A stretch of 64,000 nt of DNA. Source: Salvia splendens. Its lineage: Eukaryota > Streptophyta > Magnoliopsida > Lamiales > Lamiaceae. Each line of letters begins with the position of its first letter. The first letter of the stretch is position 1. Of the stretch, positions 15,464 to 27,508 are shown in pieces. The DNA lies in the NCBI RefSeq assembly GCF_004379255.2, contig NC_056039.1, positions 4,284,501-4,348,500 on the forward strand, written 5' to 3'. The notes below the pieces were generated by a model. That model was not told where the DNA came from. It did no database searches and saw nothing but the letters and a program-made list of their open reading frames with translations. The position numbers and the translations under genes are program-made.

Positions 15464-16537
15464 CGCCACTCTCGATCAACAGCAAATTTCTGATGACCGA
15501 ATAATCTTGTCGATCGATCAACCAAACATAAACGCACTGACAATCCCACCTCCAATCAGCTAAAAACGCGCAATACAGATCAAGAAACCTAAAAAACCTA
15601 AAATTCTTCCCAGATCGAAAGCCCAACAGTTAGTTCAGAACGAAACAGGGTCTCGGTAAAGTACTGGGACGATTCACGAGGATGATCTCGCGGCAATAAA
15701 TGCAGTAAAACCCCGTAACGGCAAATAGTTAATGCAGGCACAGAGCGAGAGAGAGGGGGGGTTTCAGAGATAGGAGAGGAGATGAGAAAATGAATATAAT
15801 AATATATTTATATAAAAATAAAGCGAAAATAAGGGTATTTTTTATTATCGCCGGATAAATTTAAGGCGACGGCGATTTTTTGAGGGGGGCGAGGAATTAG
15901 GGGTGGAAAAGGATAAATTGAGGAGTGGGGCCCAGTACACGTGTCTGGGGGAGGAGGGATGAAGAATGTTCGCCTACCGAAAAAGGGTTTCCGAGGAGAC
16001 GAAGGAATATATTTATTACTGCTGTTAATAAATCTATTTCAGTTAGATTTTGCCTCTTTTCGGTTAAAAAAAAGTACTCTGTTTTTTACTTTTTACTAAC
16101 TGCAAAATGTATTAATTGTATTTAATCATGAGATGTTCTTATTGACTAGGTAAATAAATTTATTTATACTAGAAAGAATTCCGTCGTATCAAATTCTCTA
16201 TAGCCCCAAACCACAGCTCTAATAATTAAATATAATTATATAAATTTATTTTTTAAGAAAATGTAGATATTTATATAAAATAATTTTTTTAGAAAATGTA
16301 CATATTAAATTGTGATTGTTTGACGTTGATTTATAAATAAAAAATCGATTAAATTAAATAGTAGCAAAATATATGTTTCAATGATTTGCGGTTTGGCGTG
16401 AGCCTCATAATGCAATGGTGTCTAAAGCCTACCTCATACCAGATTCACACATCCAAATAGATATGAGTCACGGTCCCATACCCCTCGCCCTCCCTCATAA
16501 TGCGTGGGACCACAAATCACTGCACCTCCACACCTCC
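15464..16537. other. 5' flank of Sec14-like copy 2 and intergenic sequence
   Basis: The proximal part holds the 5' leader of the minus-strand gene, with a GA-rich tract (gagcgagagagagggggggg type, about 15742-15762). The remainder is AT-rich and shows no gene. Confidence 0.45.
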
Positions 16538-16760
16538 TTAGAGCATCCACAACCGTGCTCTTGCCAGCGGCACGGTTGTGGGCCCGGGCGGTACTATTCA
16601 TGCCTGCTCTCTGGCAAGAGCACAACACCCACAACTGTGCTCTTCCCCAAGGACGAGCACAATTAATATAAAATTCAATTACACAAAAACATTTTCATAA
16701 TACTAAAATTCATTAAAAAACCACAATAAAAATAACAAATTACAAATAAAATAAAAAGAC

Positions 16761-16850
16761 ATAATTAAAATCCTAAAAATTAAAAATTACATAATTAAAA
16801 TACTAAAAATTAAAAATTACATAATTAAACTCCTAAAAATTAAAAATTAC
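16761..16850. repeat. Three 30-bp tandem repeats
   Basis: Three consecutive 30-bp units, each ending taaaaattac and starting ataatta, lie just downstream of the stop codon of the transposon ORF1, in its presumed 3' UTR. Confidence 0.85.
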
Positions 16851-16881
16851 ATAATTATTGGCTAATATAACCCGAGGAAGA

Positions 16882-17886
16882 CTACGCATCCGGCGGCACC
16901 AACCCCAATTGTTTTTGGAGACCCAATATCATGGACTCGTGCGTTTGAAGTTGCGTGGGGGTCATAGTTGACCTATCGGCCATATTGAGTTGGGCCAAAA
17001 GGGCCCACAACGAGTTGTTCGGGGGTGGAGGTGGAACATAGGGTGCGGGTTCGGGAGCAGGGGCAGATGGAGTCGCGGCGCGACGTCGTTCGGCCGCCGC
17101 CTTCTTCCTACCTTGCGGTCGGCGTCGGGAACCGCTTGGTTGGGCATCGGGGCTACCCAAGTTAGCTTCGGCGAGTTGGCTAGCCACTTCTTCGCCGGCG
17201 TCGGATAGGGATGCCGACCGTGAGCGTTTGGAGGAGCCGCTAGAGGAGGATGTTATGCCTCCCTTATACTTCGGGTGCGTCCGCGTCTCCTGCCAAACGT
17301 TAAGATATTTGAACGACTTACCGTTCATGGATTGGTAGGTGCTCAGCGAGGCGGTGATGATGTCGACCTCGCTTCGGCCGCTCCCGGCATTCCGGGACTC
17401 CTGGATGAAATAGCCGTTGAACTTGCCAATTTCTTCGTTGGCTCGGCCGATGCAGTTGCGCACCATACTCTCGTTGCGCTCGATCGTTCCCGGCGGCCGG
17501 TGTGCATTGTACCGGCTAGAGACGCGCCACCAAAAGTGATCGCCGGATTGGTTCGTTCCAACCACCGCATCTTCGGAGATTTCCAAGTACGCCTTGAACA
17601 ATCTTTCCATCTCCGCCGGTGAGTACGGTGTGCGGACACCGGCGCGAGATGGATGATTCGGCATTTGGGAAGGGGCGCGAGGCCTAGGCTCCGGTGTCCA
17701 CCCGTAGCGCCCATCGGAGGCACCTTGATCGTCGATTGGGTATGGCCGGTAGCCACTCGGAACGCCCGAATCTTGGGTGAGAGGAGGGGCCGAATATTCC
17801 GTTTCCGGACTATGAAACGGTTGCGAACCGAACCATTCGGGGTTCCAACCGTGAGAGCCGCTTGGGTTGTCGTCGTTACCGGACAT
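16882..17886 (-). CDS. PIF/Harbinger ORF1, Myb/SANT-like DNA-binding protein
   Basis: Intronless 334-aa ORF inside the element 16541-18340. The central part (about residues 88-200) starts PYSPAEMERLFKAYLEISED and includes FWWRVSSRYN, RNCIGRANEEIGKFNGYF and FKYLNVWQE; this is the trihelix/Myb-like pattern of plant PIF ORF1 proteins, often annotated as glutathione S-transferase T3-like or NAM-associated proteins. The N-terminus is low-complexity Pro/Ser/Gly. The C-terminus has a basic nuclear-localisation-like stretch (RRRPQGRKKAAAERRR) and a proline run. In active PIF systems ORF1 works with the DDE transposase to bind transposon ends. The frame is intact, its GC content is far above the flanks, and a TATAAATA lies about 105 bp upstream. 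A diverged relative is at 28381-29412. Confidence 0.8.
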   Translation of the reverse strand: MSGNDDNPSGSHGWNPEWFGSQPFHSPETEYSAPPLTQDSGVPSGYRPYPIDDQGASDGRYGWTPEPRPRAPSQMPNHPSRAGVRTPYSPAEMERLFKAYLEISEDAVVGTNQSGDHFWWRVSSRYNAHRPPGTIERNESMVRNCIGRANEEIGKFNGYFIQESRNAGSGRSEVDIITASLSTYQSMNGKSFKYLNVWQETRTHPKYKGGITSSSSGSSKRSRSASLSDAGEEVASQLAEANLGSPDAQPSGSRRRPQGRKKAAAERRRAATPSAPAPEPAPYVPPPPPNNSLWALLAQLNMADRSTMTPTQLQTHESMILGLQKQLGLVPPDA

Positions 17887-17988
17887 AGTGGTGTTGTAGG
17901 GTGTGAGAGGAAGATGAAAATGGATATGAGAGATTGATGATGAGAATTGTGTAGTGAAAGTGTGAATTTTTTGGAGTGAAATTGGGGG

Positions 17989-17996
17989 TATTTATA
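17989..17996 (-). promoter_or_regulatory. TATA box of the transposon ORF1
   Basis: TATAAATA on the minus strand about 105 bases upstream of the ORF1 start codon at 17886, a normal plant spacing for a TATA box plus a short leader. Confidence 0.55.
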
Positions 17997-18343
17997 GATG
18001 AAAGTGTGTATTTTTGGGGGTAAAAAAAATAAAAAAAAAATTAAAAAGTGGGGAAAAACGGTTATAAACGGATATAATTTTTTGGGGAAGTGAAATTTTT
18101 TTTTTATTTTTTATCGATTTTTTTAATAAAAATCAGATTTTTAAAAAAAAAAAAATAAAAAAATGTTTGAAACCAACGGCTATGCCGTTGGCGAATGGGA
18201 GACCGCCACGTGTGCGTCCGCTGGCACGGACGTGCTCGATACATCGAGCAGCGCCGTGCCAGCGGCGCGGTTGCAGCGGTGGCGGTCCTTCGCCTTGCCG
18301 CTGGCACGGACGGCGGTGGCGCCAACCGCTGCGGATGCTCTTA

Positions 18344-18745
18344 GAGTGTCCACAATAGAGTGGTACAGCCACGAATCCGTCCAAGGCACAACCACAAAAA
18401 CTCTTCCACAACCACAAAATATTGTCCATCCCAATAGTGGTCACGCCACAATCACAAATCACATTATTTTATCAATTGTTAGTATATTTTAATTGGACTG
18501 GGACAAAATTAATTGGAAAACAATAAATAGAATAGAATGGAATGAAAAAATGATTTGTGAATAGATTATTTATAGATAAAGATTTTTAAAATTAAAATTT
18601 TTTAAAAAAAATCAAAAAATGAGAGGCAACGCCGCCCCCGGACCCCACCGCCCCTTCCTCGCCGCATATGCGGCTTGCGCCCGTCCTCTCGCAGCGCCCT
18701 CATCCCCAGCTATAGCACGTCGCGACTCTTCTATTGGAGACACTC
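18344..18745. mobile_element. Harbinger-type MITE abutting the ORF1 element
   Basis: The left end is GAGTGTCCACAATAGAG and the right end, reverse-complemented, is GAGTGTCTCCAATAGAAGAG. TTA lies at 18341-18343 and 18746-18748. The left TTA is also the right target site of the element 16541-18340, so the two insertions lie side by side. It is non-coding, about 402 bp, with a GC-rich right arm. Confidence 0.7.
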
Positions 18746-18748
18746 TTA

Positions 18749-20985
18749 GTAATCCGTTCCCAAATTCAATGACCCTGTATACTAGTAGTATAATTGAATA
18801 GGTGTGGAATGATATATTTACGTGACAGATGATAATATAAATTTAATCACAAAATTTGGTTAAATTCGTGGCGGTTTGGTAGAATTTGAAAACGAATTAT
18901 TAGATCAGGAAGATTTTTTTTTCAATTATCATGTTGATTATCACCGAAAGATATTGTTTTATGTACTATTGAAATAATTAAATTTTGGTGGAATTTCGTA
19001 GTTTAGGAGTATATTTCACTTTTAAATATAATGAGATTGAGTTATCAAAATTTGTAACTTAAATAACTAATATCACAATTCATATTTTACAAATAATGGT
19101 ACGTTATAAAATACTCCATGGAAGATTGTCTTATAAAGGTCAGATTTTAAACTAGATCAATGTATATTTACGAACGAATACATGATAACATATTTATAAT
19201 TTTGTGAATTTGACTTGTAAAACGTAGTTACGTGACACTCTCTACCTATTGCAATATAATTTTGTGAATTTGATAGTGTGACTATAATGACAAATTTATA
19301 GTAGTAGACTAGTAGTAAAGCTCATTTCTTATAACAATCAACAAAATTAGACAGAAAATGCAATAGCACAATCAGATTTTGCGTGACAAATTTATAGTAG
19401 TAAAATTCCGATTTTTTTTTATGACCGATCAATATTGGAATTTGCATTATTTTACAGCGAACTACCAACTACTCCATAAAGGAGTTGGGGTCACCTGCTA
19501 TGAAGGGGGTGAACAATAGCGGTCTCTCACACTCCATTATTTTATAATTTTTTATATTTTATTTAAATAAAATATTGAGATGCGAGAGGCAGCGTCTCCT
19601 GTTGTGCACTCCGAGATCCATTCCACTCCATAAGAGGGCATGCTTAGTTAAAGAATAAAAGAAAATCTTTAGATATTTATTTAGTAATGTAGTACAATAT
19701 GAAATATAGTTTTAGTGGGTCGTGGATATTTTGATTTATTTTAGTTATATATGTGTATATTACATGAAAATAAAATTGAAGGGCATAAACCTTGGAAAGA
19801 TTCTGAATTGTCTGCAGTTGGTGTAAATTAGTTGTACTAATTATTCATTTCAGTTTTTATTATTACGTACTTTTTTTTGCTCAGAATTTATTGTAGAGGT
19901 AAGAAATTTTTAATTAAAATTTAGTACTACTATTTCCAATTAAGATTATTAATATTCAACGGAAATTGGTCAATAGATTAATGTAAAGGGAATGTGTAAA
20001 ATAAATAAATACTAGTAGTAGTATACTAGAATAAATTGTGGCTTTGAATGATATATACGAATGTTACAAGAAGAAAATGACAAATGCAGTATCAAGAAGT
20101 ATTACTTCTATTTATTCAACAAAGGTCAACTATAAAGTACAAGGTTGTCATCAAATATTAATAATGTACTATTGTCAAAATCGAAAACAATAAAAATTCA
20201 AGATCTTAATCATGAGAGACTACATGTACTATTTTATGTTATGACTTATCACACTTGTTGTTAGTTGACTGCTAGAACAACTAGTCTTTTATTATGTTAC
20301 TATTATAAAGGAATGTATTTTAATGTCGTAACTCGTAACTATTTATAATTTTGCTTTTTATAGATATTGATTAAATTGACTACTAGAATGTTGAATATAG
20401 TTTCAGACAGTGTTCATAAATGTTCTCAATTTACCCGTGACAATTTATTAGATAAAAATCAAACGTCTTACCAATTAAATTGCGCTTTATCTTCCCATTA
20501 TTTATTTTGGCGGTCGAATTATACAATCAACATCGTACAAGTTTACAATTTATTTGGTAATTTACTAAAACAGGTGGTTGAGTGGCGTGTGGTTATGACA
20601 ATGGAATTAGAGGGCCACCTACTCAGTTAGCAAATAGTTGAACTAACCACTTTAATTAAAATTGCAAGCCATCTAAATTGTTTAATGAGTGTGACCTATA
20701 GTTTCCTAACATATTAAGTGCGGCGATACAAATTTTATGTTCATATAATTCCATTTTAATCTACAATTAAATAATGGTTTTGACTTTGTGTTATACACTC
20801 TTTATATAATAGTAGTACGGAGCATTAGTTAAAAGAACATATTATGAAATAGTATGATCGAGCTTTGGGCCTTTTAAAGCTTGGGATGTTTTTTCCTCTG
20901 GGTTTGTACAATAAAATAAGATTGCAAATAACGAAGAAAGAGTCCAACCAGATTTTTTAATGGGTAAATAGTCATGTCAATGGAT
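18749..20985. other. Intergenic AT-rich stretch
   Basis: No gene or complete repeat recognised. Open frames here are short and lack codon structure. Segments near 19480-19640 (GC-richer, with two actccataa motifs) may be an old degraded MITE, but no clean ends could be set. Confidence 0.4.
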
Positions 20986-21637
20986 GGTTTTGGGTTACAA
21001 ACCTATCCCATATCGGATGAGTGAGGGAAGTTGGAAGCTCAGATGAGTGAGGGAACTTGGAAGGTGTATATAATTCTTGTCTAACCCCAATTAGTTTGAG
21101 GTCTTTTGGGAGTGACCCAAAATAAATTCGTGCAGGCTTGACCCAAAGCGAACAATATCAAACTAATGTTTTTTCAAAGTTGGACTTTCCGATAAGCCGA
21201 TACGAGAGGTGTAAGCACCGCGAGGTGTGAAGGCAGTCGACGATCCTAACAAGTGGTATCAGAGCCCAAGTGGCTATGGGTTGTGCCTGGATGAGCCCCG
21301 GTTAGGGTCGGGCCATGAAGGACTCGGGTTAGAGTCAGGCCAAGGATGACCCAGAGGCCAGGGTTGGAACGACCCATGTTTGTGTCGACTGCGTTCCCGA
21401 TGTGGTATCGGTTTGGGGGGAGGTTTGTTGGGTTACAAACCTACCCTACATCGGATCGACCGCGTTCCCGATGTGGTATCGGTTTGAGGGGAGGTTTGTT
21501 GGGTTACAAACCTATCCCACATCGGATGAGTGAGGGAAGTTGGAAAATGGTCTCGGTTTGAGGAGAGGTTTGTTGGGTTACAAACCTATCCCACGTCGGA
21601 TGAGTGAGGGAAGTTGGAAGGTGTATATAATTCTAAA
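20986..21637 (+). mobile_element. TRIM-like small LTR retroelement with repeated 3' LTR starts
   Basis: A putative 5' LTR begins at about 20986-20991 (tgggttacaaacctatccca) and ends CTAACA at 21251. Two bases later comes TGGTATCAGAGC (21254-21265), the initiator-Met tRNA primer-binding site. The short interior has no gag-pol. A purine-rich tract (ggtttgaggggaggtt) then precedes three successive copies of the LTR start TGTTGGGTTACAAACC at 21426, 21497 and 21571, 71-74 bp apart. The last copy runs to a TATA-like gtgtatataattc. This fits a TRIM whose 3' end was tandemly amplified and truncated. Confidence 0.65.
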
Positions 21638-23044
21638 ATGGAGTAACTTTATTCTAAAATAAAAGAAAGCATACATAACAAAATTTTACTTGTCTTGCAA
21701 TTCAGAATATGTACCTTGCTTCAATATTTGTTGTCATTATAGGCTTATAGTCCCAAACTCGGAACTTTAATTTCGATGTAAAGTCGAAAAAAGGTAGTTG
21801 ACACAACAAAGTGAATTAAGGAGTATCAGAAAAACTTATATGTATATACATGAATAAAATATGAACAATAAAATAATTCCCCAGCTTGTTATAATAAATC
21901 ACAATACAAATAGTAGTATATTAGACTTTTGGTGACTATAAAATTAAAATCAACTCGAGTCATATTCATCACATTTACAATTCATCGAACGTAATTAGTA
22001 GTAGTAAGTTTTTTAAGAGTTACTAAGAAGCTTATTATATTGACAATGGCGTAGTACGGAGATTAGTAAATATGAACAATATGTTAATCAATAACTAAAT
22101 TGGATTATCGATCTTAGGGATTGCAATATCAATCGACTATAATTGCACAGGACATCTCTTACTACATCTCCTACTACATCTCCTTACTACACACAAACAT
22201 AATCAGTGACGGTGTATGTAGTGACGGTGGAATACTATAATTTATTATAGGTGATACTAATTAGTAAGTAATAATCAAATTTAATTAATTATAGTATTTA
22301 TATCAAATAATACATCTGTAAGCTGTGGTGATGCCTGATAATCGCGAGATTTGACCATATTCACAAAATCTGCATTATAATCGTTGTGGAATACATTTGA
22401 TGCTATATTTTCAAATTTGTATTACTCAAAAAACTTTAAATTATGTATAAATCTATTGACTTAAAAATATTTTTGCGCAGATTATATACGCTTAAGTATA
22501 AGTTATAACTGATCAAATTTGATCATAGTATAATTTATTAAAGATAAATGGCTATCATTATGATAAAAAAATAATTTATACACAACATCTGTTTATGTGA
22601 GACTCAGTGAGAGGGGCCAGTTGATAATTATTTTATTTATTTATTTATGAAGATCAACTCTATATTTAAAGTGGATTCATTGATTGAAATATTAAAAACT
22701 TGGCTGTTCAGTTCGCTCATAAGTTATTACTACTTCATTCATAAATATCCTCAGTAATGTTTCATTATAAATATACAAATAAATAGTAGTACTACCATAA
22801 AATTACGTTTCAGGAAAAAAAAAGAGTACTTATCAGATTTGAATTCCTATTGTTTTATTTGAAATTTCAAAATTGTTTTTGATCATATCCATAAAAGGAA
22901 TAGTTGAAACAATTCATGTATGAATTAATTACTAATGACTTTTTAGAATTAATTACCAATGATTTTTTAGAATTAATTAAACAATGATTTTAGTATATGT
23001 TTCATGTTATTAAAATTTTAAATGTATTTTTCGTTTGGGAAACG
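21638..23044. other. Intergenic AT-rich stretch
   Basis: No gene seen. A short tactacatctcc tandem repeat occurs at about 22158-22195. Sequence is otherwise AT-rich with many runs of A and T. Confidence 0.4.
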
Positions 23045-23047
23045 TAA

Positions 23048-23743
23048 GAGTATCCACAATAGGAAGGACTTCCCCACAGACTAGCACTAGGACTTCCCAA
23101 AAACACATTCTGCCACGTCACTAGGACTTCTCACCCCACTGCCACATTGCTAGGACATCACACTACACAATAGTGGATAAGCACTAGGACATCCCGGCTG
23201 ACAAACACAATAATAAAAATTCACAAATACGCAATTACAGAATTAAAATTTCGACACGAATACGGACGGAGAAAGTGCAATAATAATTTTATTAAATAAA
23301 AAATTAAAATAATACAATGCAAAAAAAACAATTTAAACAAAGTTAGTATGCCTCGAATCTTTATAGTTTGCCGCTAGCCGAACCGGGGTCTCGCTGAGTG
23401 CCCCCGGCCCGACGGTATAATACGATTATGTTTTAGGCCTTCATTTTCGACGAAGGCGGTGCATTATATGAAGTGCAAATGAAATGAAGTACAACGAGCC
23501 GGATATATAGAGTTGAAATTAAAAAAAATAAAAATAAAAAATGCTCTTATCCGTCGGCTCGTTCGTCGAGGACCCACAATAGCGGACATACGAGACGACG
23601 GACGACCGAAAAACCTGACATATGAGAGGTCGTCCATCTGGCTCGTCCGCGAGCCGCTCGCCGGTCGCAATAGTGGACGAGTGTGATGGACAAGCGGCTT
23701 GCCAGTCGCTCATCCGCCGACTCGACCACTATTGTGGATGCTC
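23048..23743. mobile_element. Harbinger-type MITE with nearby empty-site duplicate
   Basis: The left end GAGTATCCACAATAGG and right end CTATTGTGGATGCTC are imperfect inverted repeats of the same family style as the elements at 16541 and 18344. TAA lies on the left and TTA on the right, consistent with the TWA target of PIF/Harbinger elements after one substitution. The right 200 bp is GC-richer and contains an internal ATGCTCTTATCC near 23541, possibly a relic of another end. No ORF. Confidence 0.65.
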
Positions 23744-24060
23744 TTAAATAAATACTGTATTATATAAATAAAATAAAATGTCGTAAGCAGTTTAGTGTAA
23801 AATTCCGTTTGGGAAACGTAAAATAAATACTGTATTAGTGTTTATTAGGTAAGTAACGGCGTTAGACAAACCGTCATCTCTCCCTCTCCCCTTTCTGAAT
23901 TATGGAATACCTAAAATGAAGACTCTCTCTCTGAGCAAATGCATAGATATGGACTTTTTATATATATAAATATATAATTTCACTTTGTTAATCCATTCGT
24001 ATTTTATACTCCTGCAATTTGCTAGGGTTCGGGGCTGGTGAAACGTCTCTGCTTTATCAA
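23744..24060 (+). other. 5' flank and first non-coding exon of the RING gene
   Basis: The 5' leader of the downstream RING protein gene probably lies here. A good donor follows at 24061 (TCAA|GTAAGTTT), and the matching acceptor TTGCAG ends at 25087. The inferred 1027-bp 5' UTR intron is long and T-rich, with only short shadow ORFs. Confidence 0.5.
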
Positions 24061-25189
24061 GTAAGTTTCATTTTCTTTTTTGAATCCGTTTATATGCAGA
24101 GTCTCGATTCGTGATATCTTTCATGCGAAGTATATGGATTTGTTGAGAATATTTACTGCTGTTTTCGCGGAATCATGTCTCCTGGAGGTTGGAAATCGGA
24201 GTTTTTGAATTGGAAAAAGGTGCATATAATGCCAAAAAATAATTTGTATAGCTCTCAGTTGTTAAGCAATGAATTCCGGATCTGAGTAAATCTATTTATA
24301 GGCGTTTTACTTATATTGTCCGCAAAAATCGGTGCATGAAATGTGTTAGTTTTTTTTAAATTTTTTTTTGCGTTTGCTATGCACATGAACACCGCTGGTG
24401 TAAGTGTTCATTCTCTTCACACGACTGAAAATTTGTTTGTATTGTTATTGTTATGTGGTTTAGGTCTCTGGTGGATTTCAATCGGTGAGGTCTATGTTAG
24501 ATCTTCAAGCGTTCATCTGCATTAATCTTTTGGTTGTTAATCTGTGATTGTTTTTAGTGTGTGATCATGGATCTGTTGATGCTTTGATGTAGGTTGTTTA
24601 AGATGAGTATAACAACTGAAATTGAATATAACATTGTGCGGTGTCTGGTTTAGCCCATAGTGGTATAATTTTGGTCATTTTGTTGTTTGGTTTTGAGCAT
24701 GATGTTACAATTTTGTCAGTAGTAGGCCTTAATTTACATGAACCGGTGTTGCTTTTGTGCTTGAGTCCTAGTTATTGTTGTCAACATGATACTGTTTTAT
24801 ATGCAATGGTTTTTATTTCCACACATCCAGCTTTATGTATTGTCGACTACTTTATTTGATAGAATAAGCATATGGAATTGGTATATGTTTGTTCATTTAC
24901 ATATAGTCTATAGATCAGGGTGGAATGAGGTGAAGCTTTGCTCTGATTTTTGTGATATCTGGTTAGGGTTTGGAGATAATGTTGTGATGTGCCATTTTTG
25001 TTGAAACACACACTGAGTTACTGACAAAGCGCCATATTATTATATGTAGCAGTTGGATTTTAGTTAATTTGTTTGTTATTATTGCAGGTAATGTTTGCCA
25101 ATATTCCCCAAGTTTATGTTCTGAGATGATTGGTACAGAAGGCTATTATTCACATGTGCTGTCCAACTTTTAGCTTGTACGTGTGACTA

Positions 25190-27252
25190 ATGGGTGCTGC
25201 TTGCTGTATTGCTGCAAAGGACAGAACTATAGTGCACGGACCAAGTAGTGGAACACTGCAGAGGCATGTTCGGTATTCACCATCATGGAGCTTTAGATGG
25301 GATAATCGTGGTCGGGTAGCTGGAGAAGAAACACATGCAAATTGGTTGCATGATGGAGATGTAAGAAATCGTCAAATAGAAGTAAAATATAGTAATTCTG
25401 CTTTGGACGAAGGTAGTCCAGTAGTTAGTCGTCACTCACGTTGGCAGAAGTCTCATGTTTCTGATGGAAATGCGGGTAATTCAAATTTCCAAATTTCAGG
25501 TAAATTGCTGCTGGCACTTCCAGCAAATTATATTTTTGACATCTAATTTCAAATTTAGGTGCAGTAATTGTATTTGATCCCTTTTAATTATCTTGTATTG
25601 CAATTAAAAGAAAAGGGAGAGATCATATAATTGGAGGATATTTTCATGGTACTATAATGGATGGTGAAAGCATATGGAACAAAAATGTGAATCACATTAG
25701 ATTCATCCTTTGAGCTTGACCAGTAATACATTAGAAACTAGTTAAGTTGATGTCGAAGCACTTGGAGGTAGTGGAAATGTTTTTAGAAACATGCTTCTAT
25801 TTATTTATATGCTGATGTTGGTAGCATGTGCATGTTTAGAACTAGGTGCTCTCTTGTAGATTACTGGAATTATTTTCATTTACATGGCTAGATGAGCCAT
25901 AGGCTCCTAGCATGAGATTTTCTTCCTGTGACTGGACAGGACTATTTGGTGCATTGTTAAATTTGTGATCTGAAATTTGGAGGTCTGTGGAAAGGTGTTT
26001 TGCCATTACTCAGGCACCACCAAAGAGTCCATAACAATAGACCCGTGAGACCAGAAACTTTCTGCTTTTCTCCAACTGTTATTACTCGAGACTTCCAAAC
26101 ACACTAGTTGATTTGGGATTGAAGAGTTTATTATTTACCTCCATTTTAAATAAATTACACACTGTTCATTGGACTCACGAAAAATCTATCAACTGTTTTC
26201 TTGATCCGTTATTACTGTACCTGAGGCATCTTCAAATTGTTTTTCTTACAGATGAAGCTATCTCCAGGAATCTAGTGGAGGTATGTGGATAGTCTTACTT
26301 GCAAATATGTGGTTGGAATACCTCATCTGAAGTTTAATATTTCCTGTATATTGCTCAGGTCAAGGACTCTGCAGAATCTCGATCAGTTTCACACCCATCA
26401 CCAGTCAAGCTGTCTCCCTTATCCACATCTGCAACGTCCCCCGTGATTTCACAAATTCAGTTTCTTCGTCCGGACTCAACTCCTTCAAGATGCCATCGCT
26501 ATTCTCGTGGACCCCAGTTTTTGCACCAAGCGCCTGCTAGCAAGATCCCAGAAGATAAATCACCACCATTCTCAATTTCTGAAGAAACCTCTTCACGTCC
26601 ACCTCCTGATTGGGGCAGCGAATCAGCTAGGGTCTCCAATGGCAGGTCTTCGGACAGTTGGTCCATCCCTGTTGTCTCTGAGCTCATGGCTACCCGAAGA
26701 GAGAGGTGGTCATTCGATAGCGAAAACTCACACTTCAGTGTAGATAAAACTGCTACAAGTTCAGGGTCACCTCATACCGACCTCCAAACTTGCGGTGTTT
26801 GTGCGAAGCTTTTGACCATGAGATCCTCGTGGGAGTGGGCTAGCCAAAAGATCGTATCAAGTAACGAACTAGCCGTGGTTTCTATTCTAACATGTGGCCA
26901 CGTCTACCATGCTGAATGCTTGGAGCATATGACTCCTGAAATCAACAAGTATGACCCAGCCTGCCTGGTCTGTACTTATGGGGAAAAACAGGCTGTGAAG
27001 ATGTCCGAGAAGGCTTTGAAAGCTGAACTGGATTTAAAACATAGAAAGAGACGTAGTAAAAAGCATGCTGATGGTAGTGATTGGAGAGCTGAGGCAAAAG
27101 GTTCCAAATTGGGCTCGAGTATAATCAACAAGAGCTCACCTTTCTTGAAACGACACTTGTCGTTTGGCTCGAAATCCGGTAAGTTGCTGCAAGAGAATCA
27201 TCAGCTTGCTAGAAGAAAGCCATTTTTCTGGGCAAGATCCAGCAAGGAGTGA
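25190..27252 (+). CDS. RING-H2 zinc finger protein, probable E3 ubiquitin ligase
   Basis: Three coding exons, 25190-25499, 26252-26280 and 26359-27252, encode 410 aa. The N-terminus MGAACCIAAKDRT has Gly2 and two cysteines, a pattern that can be N-myristoylated and palmitoylated, so membrane attachment is possible. A Ser/Pro-rich middle leads to a RING-like domain at about residues 258-315: CGVC, a long loop, TCGHVYHAEC, then CLVC, the cysteine-histidine order of RING-H2 fingers. The C-terminus is basic (KHRKRRSKKH). RING fingers recruit E2 enzymes, so ubiquitin ligase activity is inferred from the family; the substrate is unknown. A long 5' UTR intron (24061-25087) precedes the start codon. 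Confidence 0.85.
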
Positions 27253-27508
27253 GCTCTAATGGGATTATTGTTTTGAACTTGTTATTTCACGACCACACAA
27301 ATTGCGTTAGTGCTCAATATTAAATCTCTTCTCACAGATTTGTTTTTGTTCATGTCATAAGAGTGCAGATTGCAGATATTGTGGCCATTTTCCTTCACCT
27401 TGAAAAATGCAGACATAGGATAGATTGCCGTAGTAACATACCGTAAATAAATGATTGCAGAAAGAAAAATGGTGGAAATTTATGAAAGTGTGTTTAGTTG
27501 TAGTTTGA

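Larger units (their letters stand above)
16541..18340. mobile_element. PIF/Harbinger element carrying only ORF1
   Basis: The element begins GAGCATCCACAACCGTGCTC and ends GCTGCGGATGCTC, an imperfect Harbinger-type inverted repeat. TTA flanks both sides (16538-16540 and 18341-18343), the PIF/Harbinger target site. Both subterminal regions are GC-rich and repeat ggcacgg and gccagcggc motifs, unlike the AT-rich surroundings. It contains one Myb-like ORF on the minus strand but no DDE transposase ORF, so it is probably non-autonomous. Confidence 0.8.

Noticed and set aside
19480..19640. Possible further Harbinger MITE (actccataa near both ends)
   Set aside because: The candidate ends do not pair convincingly and no TTA or other target duplication was found.
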